From assembly GCF_019665785.1 (NCBI RefSeq), contig NZ_CP081149.1, positions 558,001 through 622,000 of the forward strand: a DNA stretch of 64,000 bases, written 5' to 3'. The notes under the pieces are model-generated. The model worked only from the letters and a program-made list of their open reading frames with translations, had not been told where the DNA came from and did no database searches. Position 1 is the stretch's first letter. Every line of letters begins with the position of its first letter. Positions 15,287 to 23,455 of this stretch are shown here, piece after piece. Both the position numbers and the translations under genes were made by a program. This stretch comes from Deefgea piscis. Lineage in GTDB: Bacteria; Pseudomonadota; Gammaproteobacteria; Burkholderiales; Chitinibacteraceae.

Positions 15287-17200
15287 GTGTCTTTAATTCG
15301 CCAAGTATTATTTCTAATAATAATCTCAACGTTGCTGGCTTTTATGGTCAGCTTAATTGTGAGTACATTGAGTGCACGAGATTATTTGCAGCAACAATTA
15401 TTTACACAAAGTAGTGACAATGCATCATCTTTGGCGCTGTCTTTGTCTCAGCAGGCTGAAGACCCGGCAATGGTTGAGTTAATGACATCGGCCTTATTTG
15501 ATTCAGGGCATTTTGAGCTGATTCGATTTCGCGATCCACATAAAAAAATAATCATTGAGCTCAAAAATAAAGAGCTTCCTAGCAATGTGCCAAATTGGTT
15601 TATGCAGTTATTTCCGATTGATGTGGCATCGGGGCAGGCTTTGGTGAGTAAAGGCTGGCAGCAGGCTGGTGCTGTAGAGGTGCGTGCGCATAGCAAATTT
15701 GCCTACGAATCGCTATGGAGTGGTGTGGTTAAATTATTCTTTTGGATTATTGGCGGTGGGGTCTTAGTGGCCTTATTGGTTTGGGTGCTATTTAATCGCG
15801 TGCGCCAGCCGATTCAACAAATGATTGCGCAGGCCGAGGCGATTAGCGAACGACGCTTTATTACGATTGCCGAACCGCCATATATTGAATTACGGCGAGT
15901 CGTTGGCGCAATGAATAGTATGGTGGTGCGAATCAAGCAAATGTTTGATGAGCAATCTGAGCGCATTGATCAGCTGCATCAAGATGTGAATCGAGACAAA
16001 GTAACCGGCTTGGTCAATCGGGCTTTTTTTATGGGGCGATTATCAGGGTTACTCAATGATGAAGATCGCAGTGGTCATGGTTTTTTACTCATGCTGCGGT
16101 TAAAAGATTTGGCCGAGATTAATCAAAATCTAGGCCGGCAAGCAACGGACCAATTGCTGAGCCAGATTGCAACGTGCTTGGCACGCTGGGATGACCAGGG
16201 TGAGGAGTGGGTGGCGGCTCGGCTCAATGGCTGTGATTTTGCTTTAACGACGCCGGCATTAGAGCAACCGGCAGAGTTTGTCGCCCAATTACTGGCGTCT
16301 TTGGCTGAGTTAAGCAGTATGGAAGACTTCATCCATATCGGTTATAGCGAGTTTAATCAAGGTGAGTCAATTGGTGCTTTGCTGGCTCGAACCGATGCGG
16401 CGTTGGCGCAAGCCGAGAATCAAGGGGTGATCAGTGCTGTCGCCGCTGAGGTGAATGTGGCGCTGGTGAGCCATCCCAATACCTATTGGCGTACTTGTTT
16501 GCAGCAAGCAGTTCAATCGCAACAGTTTGTGGCTGCACAATATCCAGTTCTCGATTGGCAAGGGCGGGTGATTCATCAAGAGTTAATGCTGCGCCTACCT
16601 GAGGCCGGCAGCGATCGCTTATTGAGCGCCGGCGTCTTTATGCCTTTTGCTAAGCGTTTTGGTTTAACTGCTGAGCTTGATTTAGCGGCAATTCGCTTAG
16701 CGGTGAAAGAATTGCAGCAGCATTCGGCAAATTATGCGGTGAATTTAGATATTGAATCATTGAGTCATCTGCCATTTCGCGCCGAGCTAGTCAAAATTTT
16801 GCAAGGCTTGAGTTCAGAGGTTCGCGCTCGCCTGTGGTTTGATATTAATGGCAATAGTTTTACGCAAGAGTTTGAAACGCTGGCTACTTTTGCCGCAGAG
16901 ATGAATCAATTTAATGTCAAAGTGGGTATTGAGCATTTTGGCCGCGCGGTGAGCAGTATGCTGCGCTTATATGATTTACCGCTGGCGTATTTAAAAATTG
17001 ATGGCAGTTATATCCTCGATATTGATCAACATACTGGCAATCAACGCTTATTAAAAGAGGTGGTCCGTATGGCTGATAGCCTTGGCATATTGACGATTGC
17101 CGAACAAGTTCGCACCGAAGCTGAATGGCAGAAATTACAAGAGCTGGGTCTGGGTGGTGTAACGGGACTGATTACCAAAGATAAAATCAGTAAGATTTGA
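15287..17200 (+). CDS. lapD: LapD-type c-di-GMP receptor with degenerate GGDEF and EAL domains
   Basis: The start is taken as GTG at 15287, since AAGGA lies 8 nt upstream and it follows the lapG stop by 4 nt. The 637-residue product has a first membrane helix (about residues 7-27), a periplasmic LapD/MoxY-like domain, a second helix near residue 150, and a HAMP segment. The GGDEF site reads N-G-C-D-F. The EAL site reads E-L-M, and the downstream DDFG motif is replaced by EHFG. Both enzymatic sites are therefore dead, as in LapD, which binds c-di-GMP in its EAL domain and then holds LapG in the periplasm. Its inner-membrane location and pairing with lapG support the role. Confidence 0.9.
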   Translation: MSLIRQVLFLIIISTLLAFMVSLIVSTLSARDYLQQQLFTQSSDNASSLALSLSQQAEDPAMVELMTSALFDSGHFELIRFRDPHKKIIIELKNKELPSNVPNWFMQLFPIDVASGQALVSKGWQQAGAVEVRAHSKFAYESLWSGVVKLFFWIIGGGVLVALLVWVLFNRVRQPIQQMIAQAEAISERRFITIAEPPYIELRRVVGAMNSMVVRIKQMFDEQSERIDQLHQDVNRDKVTGLVNRAFFMGRLSGLLNDEDRSGHGFLLMLRLKDLAEINQNLGRQATDQLLSQIATCLARWDDQGEEWVAARLNGCDFALTTPALEQPAEFVAQLLASLAELSSMEDFIHIGYSEFNQGESIGALLARTDAALAQAENQGVISAVAAEVNVALVSHPNTYWRTCLQQAVQSQQFVAAQYPVLDWQGRVIHQELMLRLPEAGSDRLLSAGVFMPFAKRFGLTAELDLAAIRLAVKELQQHSANYAVNLDIESLSHLPFRAELVKILQGLSSEVRARLWFDINGNSFTQEFETLATFAAEMNQFNVKVGIEHFGRAVSSMLRLYDLPLAYLKIDGSYILDIDQHTGNQRLLKEVVRMADSLGILTIAEQVRTEAEWQKLQELGLGGVTGLITKDKISKI

Positions 17201-17285
17201 TTTTCATTTTTGATGATGTGCTGGCATAGGTTTTCATGTTCGGGATAGCTCCTTTACGATGATTTATGCCTTAGCACTGGGGAAT

Positions 17286-18719
17286 TTAAGCGGGCTGAGT
17301 GTGGCTTAGGGCTCGAATCAAAGCGCCTAATTGTTGTAATGCCAGATCAATTTCTGGGCTAAACGGCCAGCCACAGTTAATGCGGATAAAGTGATCAAAG
17401 CGGTTTGAATTAGAAAACATTAGCCCGGGAGCAATTAAAATCCCTTGTTTGAGCGCTGCATCAAATACCCGTTTGGATGATAGTTGCTCAGGTAATTCCA
17501 CCCATAAAGCCAGCCCGCCATTGGGCACATTGAGCCGTGTGCCTGCTGGAAAATAACGAGCAATCGCTTCGGCAGTGCGCTCGCGCTGCGTTTTAAGCGT
17601 ACTACGTAGCCGGCGTAAATGCCGGTCATAGGCGCTAGACGCCATATATTCGGCGGCTGCGATTTGCGACCACGCTTCGTTATCACGGGTTTGGGCGTAT
17701 TTCAGCATCTCGATTCGCGCCTGCCAGCGCCCGCCACTCAGCCAGCCTAATCGCATACCGGGGGCTAAGATCTTATGTAAAGAAGCGCAATAGATCACAT
17801 TGCCGGTTTTATCTCGCGCTTTCAAGGCGCGAAGCGGAACTTCGTCGTTAATCAGTTCGCTATAAGTATCGTCCTCGATCAGAGCAATTTTTTGTGTTTC
17901 GCATAGCGCCACCAGTCGGTCTTTATGCGCCTCAGGCATGATGCTACCCAGTGGGTTTTGTAAATGCGGCACCACGACCACGGCCTTGATCTGTTCGTAG
18001 GTCTGGCAGGCCAGCTCCAAGGCTTCAATCGATATGCCGGTTTGTGGGCTGCTGGGGATTTCGATGGCACGTAGACCGAGGCTTTCTAAAATTTGCAGCA
18101 GGCCGTAAAAAGTGGGTGACTCAACGGCAATGGTGTCGCCAGGCTGGGTTACGGCTCGCAGCGCCAGATTGAGCGCTTCGATACAACCGTGGGTGATCAG
18201 TACTTCATCAGGCGACATCAGCACACCCATGCGCATTGCCCGTTTGGCCAGTATGGCTCTGAATGCCGGATAGCCTTTATTCGGAACGGCGCTCACTAAA
18301 AGATCCGGTGATTGTTTTAAGGCACGAATGGCCGCGTTTTTAAGCGCTTCGCTGGGGTATAACTCGGGAGCGCAGCGGGCTACCGAGAAATTATGCTTAA
18401 TCACCTGCTGCCTGCCACGGGCAATAAAATCAGAAACACGGGCATGGATACCTACATATTGCGCCGGATCGATATTGAGCTGTGGCTCTGCCACCGGTTT
18501 GATGCGCATTCTTGGTCGGACAAAATAGCCAGTGCGCGGTCTTGCCTCAAGATAGCCATCGGTTTCTAGCTGGCGGCACAATTGCAAGGCGGTAGAGAGG
18601 CTGATGCCATGCAGACGCATCAGTTCTCGCAAAGAAGGCATGCGCTCGCCCACTTTGAGCGTGCCTGAAACAATGGCACTGAAATAATGCGCTGCCCAGC
18701 GCTGATAAAGATAATCCAT
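17286..18719 (-). CDS. MocR-type (GntR plus aminotransferase) transcriptional regulator
   Basis: The start is ATG at 18719 (GGAGAG about 8 nt upstream); an upstream open frame is untranslated. The 477-residue product has a GntR winged helix at residues 1-70 (GERMPSLRELMRLHGISLST) and a fold-type I aminotransferase domain. The PLP lysine is in SLHKILAPGMRLGW, and HGCIEALNLALRA and VVVPHLQNPLGSIMP are also visible. MocR regulators sense PLP adducts of amino compounds. It is divergent from a DUF2917 gene, repeating the arrangement seen with the LysR gene at 9.3 kb. It sits inside the Lap region without an obvious functional tie to it. Confidence 0.9.
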   Translation of the reverse strand: MDYLYQRWAAHYFSAIVSGTLKVGERMPSLRELMRLHGISLSTALQLCRQLETDGYLEARPRTGYFVRPRMRIKPVAEPQLNIDPAQYVGIHARVSDFIARGRQQVIKHNFSVARCAPELYPSEALKNAAIRALKQSPDLLVSAVPNKGYPAFRAILAKRAMRMGVLMSPDEVLITHGCIEALNLALRAVTQPGDTIAVESPTFYGLLQILESLGLRAIEIPSSPQTGISIEALELACQTYEQIKAVVVVPHLQNPLGSIMPEAHKDRLVALCETQKIALIEDDTYSELINDEVPLRALKARDKTGNVIYCASLHKILAPGMRLGWLSGGRWQARIEMLKYAQTRDNEAWSQIAAAEYMASSAYDRHLRRLRSTLKTQRERTAEAIARYFPAGTRLNVPNGGLALWVELPEQLSSKRVFDAALKQGILIAPGLMFSNSNRFDHFIRINCGWPFSPEIDLALQQLGALIRALSHTQPA

Positions 18720-18902
18720 AGTTGCCGCTCTCCACTTTTTGTCATCATGCTTTAAAGCTTGCTCAGACCATAGATATAGATGGCATAAAATCACAGCATA
18801 ACAGCGTTGGTTTTTTCTCTCTGCTGCGTAGCAGATACCTCGTCCTTGTCGCTGTTTTTGGGGCTCTTGTTTGCTTAAGATGGCACTTAAAGGAGAAGCG
18901 CC

Positions 18903-19208
18903 ATGCAGCAAATACTTAAAGGACAGCGGCTCGATGCTTATTTGACCGCACAAAGCAAAATCGTCGTGCGGCAAGGTCAAGTTGAGCTGCAATGTATAGT
19001 GTATCTGGGTGAACAATCATGGCGGCAAAAAATCTTGCTCACTGAAGGTGAGTATGAGCTGCAGCAATCGGGGTGGGTGAGTTTGAGTGGCGAAGCCGAG
19101 GTGTTATTTATTGATGTGCCATCTTGCTCGATCAGGTGTTGGCTAAAGCAAGTATTTACTCATTTGCGGATTAAAACATCGTACGTCGCAGAGAGGAATA
19201 TGAATTAA
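18903..19208 (+). CDS. DUF2917 family protein, second copy
   Basis: The 101-residue product has the same short beta-rich pattern as the protein at 10290-10577 (KGQRLDAYLTAQSKIVVRQG, then LLTEGEYELQQSGWVSLSGE), with a longer C-terminus. AAAGGAGAAGCGCC gives a strong ribosome site. It is divergent from the MocR regulator, which likely controls it. AGATGGCA occurs twice in the intergenic region, at about 18778 and 18879, a possible pair of regulator boxes. Function unknown. Confidence 0.65.
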   Translation: MQQILKGQRLDAYLTAQSKIVVRQGQVELQCIVYLGEQSWRQKILLTEGEYELQQSGWVSLSGEAEVLFIDVPSCSIRCWLKQVFTHLRIKTSYVAERNMN

Positions 19209-19268
19209 AGCGCTATTTGGCTACTTTTTTAGCGCAGTTCGCAATGGCGGTAAGCAAATAATAGATAT

Positions 19269-19302
19269 AAAAAAAGGCCAGATGGTGAATCTGGCCTTTT
19301 TG
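19269..19302. terminator. Bidirectional terminator between DUF2917 and adhesin 3' end
   Basis: AAAAGGCCAGAT-GGTGA-ATCTGGCCTTTT has A and T tracts on both sides, so it can end transcripts from both convergent genes. Confidence 0.85.
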
Positions 19303-19311
19303 TTATTCTGC

Positions 19312-22257
19312 TTAATCAGTAATCAGTCTTCCTTTGCTGAGTAGGTCATTGATGATGGCTTGATCACTACCTGACGTGGTGAGATCAACGCCTTGCAGCG
19401 TGATGACTTGGTCTTCTTTCGCTGTCCAATTGCCGTTGCTAAATTCACCTTTGCTACTCACGTGAATAATGGTGTCTGAACCTGATTTCTCAAAGTGCAG
19501 ATACTGCGTGAGGCTGCCAGTATTTTCGCCTTGTAGTAAGTCACGTAGATCGAGTTTATCCACATCGCCCGCAGCATTGCCTGATTTGGCGTTGTTGAAG
19601 TCCATCACCACATCACGGGCAGGGGCGCCAGCAGTGCCTTGGTCTCCCAGTGTCCACTTAAAGGTGTCTGATCCCGCATCGCCGCGCAGAATATCGTTAC
19701 CCGAACCACCAACGAGTAAGTCATTGCCTGCGCCGCCGCGTAAGGCATCAATCCCTGCACCACCAAACAGCTTGTCGTTGCCAGCATTGCCATATAGGGC
19801 GTCTGAACCATTTTCGCCAAACACCGTGTCATTGCCGCTACCGGCATTGACTAAGTCGGCGATGGGCTGCATTTCATTCACAATGCCTAGAACAAGCTTG
19901 TCGTTATTAGCTGCTGTTGACAAGGTGCCATCGGCATTATTCATAAATTGACTGGCGAGGTAGAAGTTAGCATCTTTGGTGGCAACGGAATTATTGTAAT
20001 CTTGCGTTTCCCCCATGTAGATTAAGTCATTGCCGGCTCCTGCCTCAACGTGATCATTACTGCCGCCAGTGAGGATGACTTGATCGTTACCAGTCGCGGT
20101 ACTGGCGTAAGATGCTCCCGCACCGCCGCCAGTCGCTGAGTGATAGCCTGCAGTGGAGACTTGAATGACATTGCCAGTGCCAGATTCTGGGCCTGTTACA
20201 AAGTATGACCCAACGCCACCGTCATTTGAACCATCTAGGATATTGTTTTCAGGCACGACTTTGACCGTCCAAATCGCACTAGCTGTACCACCGAAACCAT
20301 CGCTCACGGTGTAGCGGATGGTGGCTTCACCAATGAAGTTGGCGTTTGGCGTAAAGACCGGTAAGCCCGTTTTCGGATCAATGGAGACCACACCTTGTCC
20401 TGAGATGAGTGTTGGCGTACCAGTGAGCGTTAATTTATCGCCTTGCAAGTCTCTATCATTGGCTAGCACATCCAGCGAAATCGCTTGGTTGGCTTTGGTA
20501 AAGCTAAAGTCGTCGACCAATACCGGCGCGGTGTTATAGCGCGGAGGAATGACATTGATCGTCAATTTGCTATTGGATTTATCCAAGTCGCCATCATTGT
20601 CGATCAAGGTAAAGCCAATATTCTCGCTGGCATTACTTTGTAAGTTTACTGGCGGTGTGTAGGTATATTTACCATCATCCATATCAATGATGAATTGCCC
20701 ACCCAATGCCGTAGTGACTTTTAAAGTATGGGTCACTGGGTCAAAGGTATAAGTGCTGCCATTGGCGGTGGTGGTGATGCTATTGCCCACAGTGTTAAAG
20801 GTGTATTTCACGCCATCAACGGTGATGTCGTTGATATGGCCGCCATCGGCACCAAACCCTGCAACCGCTGATCCAACCAGCCCACCAGTGATATTGCCAG
20901 CTGTTGGCGTAAGGATGGTGTCGCGCAGAATCGGTGGCAATTGCGCCAAATCAGTGACGATAATTGAGTTGGCTTCGGTGCCCGATCCTGTGCCGTTGTA
21001 AGCGAGAGGGTTGAGGTTGGTTCCAGAAACACCAGTACCTAAGCCAATTGCCAATGAATTAATGTCTTTATTGTTTAAGAAATCAGTCCATGTTTTGGTT
21101 TCGGTGCTATCTAAACCAAGACCTGGGCCTGGCGCGCCATCAGAGAAGAAATACCCCACGTTTTGTCCGCCGACGAGTTTGCCCGGGTTGTCAAAGTTTT
21201 GCATGACCTGCCCAGCTGCAGCGTCGTAATTGGTTCCGCCAGTGGCAGTAAAGTTTGCCAATATGGCTTTTGCTTCAGCGGCGGTGAGCCAAGTATTGCC
21301 ATTAAAGAGTTGGGTGGTGGCCGATGAGCTAAAGCCAACCAACATGATCTTAACGTCACCCACATTATCGTAATCATTGATGAGCTGCGTTAACGCCTCT
21401 TTGGCCACTTGTAAGCGAGTTTTCCCCGCAATCCCGCTTGGATCGCCCATACTGCCCGAGGTGTCTAAAGTCAGGACTAAATTGGTACTGATGTACGGCA
21501 TTTGCACCGTTGCCGTGGTGTTTTGTCCTACCGGAGCGTCATCTTCGACATTGATCGTAAACTGACCCGAGCTCGACGATTTGCCATCTGATGCACTTAC
21601 CGTCACATTGAACGATTTCACATCTTCAGCAGTTTTGTCTGCGTGATCGATTGGGCCCGATAACGTCACGTTGTATTTGCCAGTACCATCAATTGAAATC
21701 GTAGCAATGGTTTGATTGCCCACTGTGCCAACCAGCGTACCGCTGCCATTGCCGCTCCAAACAATCGCTTGGCCTCCCGAGGTTAAACCCGTTGGCGCAG
21801 TTAATGAGTAGGTGAGCGAAGAGCTATCCACGTCACTGAAAATAACGTTTCCGGTGGCAGTGGTGGCATTGCTGGTGTCTGATGTTCCTGCTACATCGGC
21901 AATACCGCCGTTCAAGCCTTCTTCTGACACCGTCGCAGATGAGCTAGATACAAAGGTTGGCGCATCATTGACCGGCACGACAGTAATCGTACTAATGGCA
22001 GTATTGCTATTGGATACGCCATCATTCACGGTCACATTCAAAATACGATCTACCGCACTCGGATTTTCGCTGGTGCTGCTAAAGCGAATCGATTCGATGG
22101 CTGTTTCGTAAGCGGCTTTGGATGCACTGCCTGTCAGTGTTAATACAATTTGCCCATTAACGACGCTTTGTGCCGCGACAATCCCATTTGGCAAACCGAC
22201 GGTGGTTAAGACATCGCCCAACTGAGCATTGGTCAATACAATGGTCGCACTTTGTAG
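19312..22257 (-). pseudogene. 3' part of the giant adhesin gene, cut off by IS110 (VWA, RTX, secretion end)
   Basis: This segment continues the adhesin reading frame with no stop until 19312, but it has lost its start. Translation could only begin at chance codons such as TTG at 22236. It encodes about 980 residues: a cadherin/VCBS-like repeat, a von Willebrand A domain with MIDAS residues (DTSGSMG, TGGTNYD, SDGAPG; about 21.5-20.9 kb), further Ig-like modules, RTX nonapeptides (GGAGNDLLVGGSGNDILRG; about 20.1-19.65 kb), and a C-terminal type I secretion end. In LapA-type adhesins the C-terminus leaves the cell first, so its loss should block export. No further mutations are seen, so the insertion looks recent. 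Confidence 0.85.
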
Positions 22258-22272
22258 ATACTGTCTTGCCGG

Positions 22273-23256
22273 TCAAGCATTTTGGTACTCAGCTTGATAC
22301 TTTTTCTGGGTTTTCAGTACGCCGAAGCACAGGTGAACTAATTTGCGCATGCAAGCACCGAGCGCCGACATTTTGCTCTTGCCTCGGGCAAGCAAACGCT
22401 CAAATAAGGCTTTGACGTGGGGGTTGTATTTGGTGGCGACGATGGCAGCCATGTAGAGCACGGCACGAACCTTTGCAGGACCAGCTTTAGACAGTTTGGC
22501 GCGCCCAAGAATCGATGACCCCGATTGCCGCTCGACGGGCACCAAGCCCAAATAGGCCGACAATTGTTCGGCCGTATTGAATTGATGCGTATGCATCACC
22601 GCCAATAATTGCGTGCCACTTTGTGGGCCGATTGCTGGGATGGTTTGCAGTAAATTGAGGTCGTTTTTCAGGCCAGGATGACGGTCGATATGGTCGTCGA
22701 TTTGGCTTTGTAGCTTTTTGAGCTGAGCATTTAGAAAGACAATACTGTCGTTAATCGATTGATGAATCAGCTCGGTCGTCACCGTAGATTCGGCTTTTTC
22801 TTGCCGATTTTTTTCGCGGAGTAAGTCTTGCAAAATCGCTTCGCGGCGAGCCAGAAGTCCTTTTAGAATGCGGGCTTCAGGCGGAGGTGGCAGCCACGCA
22901 GCAGGCTTAATCATTGCGCAATAACGCGCCAGAACTTGGCTATCAACGCCATCGGTTTTGGTACGCACCGCGAGGCCTTGGCCGAAATGCTTCACTTGTG
23001 CGGGATTGGCAATCGAGACGCAAACGCCTGCATCATGCAGTAGTGTGGCGGCCAGTTCGTGATACACGCCAGTGGCCTCCATTGAGACGTGCAGCTGGTC
23101 ATGCGGAATGTGATTTTTAGTCAGCCAAGCCAGCAAATCAGCAAGGCCTTTGGCGGTATTGGGTACGACCTTGGCCTTGCCTTTGAGTGGGTCAAGTTGA
23201 GTTAACAAGTAACAATCGAGTTTAGCTTTAGCAACATCAATACCGAGATAAAACAT
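22273..23256 (-). CDS. IS110-family transposase (DEDD recombinase)
   Basis: The start is ATG at 23256, because ACAGGAAG lies 9 nt upstream and the family typically begins MFYLGIDVAK. The 327-residue product has the N-terminal DEDD RuvC-like domain (GIDVAKAKLDC, HVSMEATGVYH, VRTKTDGVDSQVLARY). A coiled middle follows, then the C-terminal Tnp2-type domain with LLQTIPAIGPQSG, LSAYLGLVP and GRAKLSKAGPAKVRAVLYMA; a serine in that last region is the catalytic nucleophile of the family. All parts look intact, so the element may still be active. IS110 recombinases are directed by a bridge RNA from the element's own end. Confidence 0.92.
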   Translation of the reverse strand: MFYLGIDVAKAKLDCYLLTQLDPLKGKAKVVPNTAKGLADLLAWLTKNHIPHDQLHVSMEATGVYHELAATLLHDAGVCVSIANPAQVKHFGQGLAVRTKTDGVDSQVLARYCAMIKPAAWLPPPPEARILKGLLARREAILQDLLREKNRQEKAESTVTTELIHQSINDSIVFLNAQLKKLQSQIDDHIDRHPGLKNDLNLLQTIPAIGPQSGTQLLAVMHTHQFNTAEQLSAYLGLVPVERQSGSSILGRAKLSKAGPAKVRAVLYMAAIVATKYNPHVKALFERLLARGKSKMSALGACMRKLVHLCFGVLKTQKKYQAEYQNA

Positions 23257-23269
23257 GAAGATTCTTCCT

Positions 23270-23455
23270 GTAAAAATGCCTAATTCGCCCACTTGCCTTG
23301 TGCATACAGGGTCAAAGCCCTTGGCTACCGTTCAGTGTCTGATTTGGCGAAAGAAGTGAGGCGAAGGGTTTAATCTACAAAACAAGGTCAATGCCTTAAG
23401 GGTGGAACCAAACTCACTTCGCCTCGTGTGGTAGTAGCTAACCACCACGGAGAGA
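23270..23455 (-). ncRNA. Candidate IS110 bridge RNA
   Basis: In the non-coding left end, two stem-loops can be drawn. Loop 1 has the stem GAGGCGAAG (23425-23417) with CTTCGCCTC (23366-23358), and an inner hairpin AAGG-CATTGA-CCTT (23397-23384). On its 5' side CCACCCT (23405-23399) matches the left target CCAACCT in 6 of 7 positions. On its 3' side TTTGTAG (23381-23375) is complementary to the right target CTACAAA. Loop 2 has the stem TTCGCC (23351-23346) with GGCGAA (23289-23284), and an inner hairpin AGGG-CTTTGA-CCCT. On its 3' side ACAAG (23301-23297) is complementary to the element's left end CTTGT. This order fits the target- and donor-binding loops known from IS621. The folding was done by eye and the RNA ends are guesses. 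Confidence 0.6.

Noticed and set aside
18720..19016. N-terminal extension of the MocR regulator
   Set aside because: The upstream 99 codons are open but do not resemble GntR regulators. The ATG at 18719 has a good ribosome site, and the extension would overlap the divergent DUF2917 gene.
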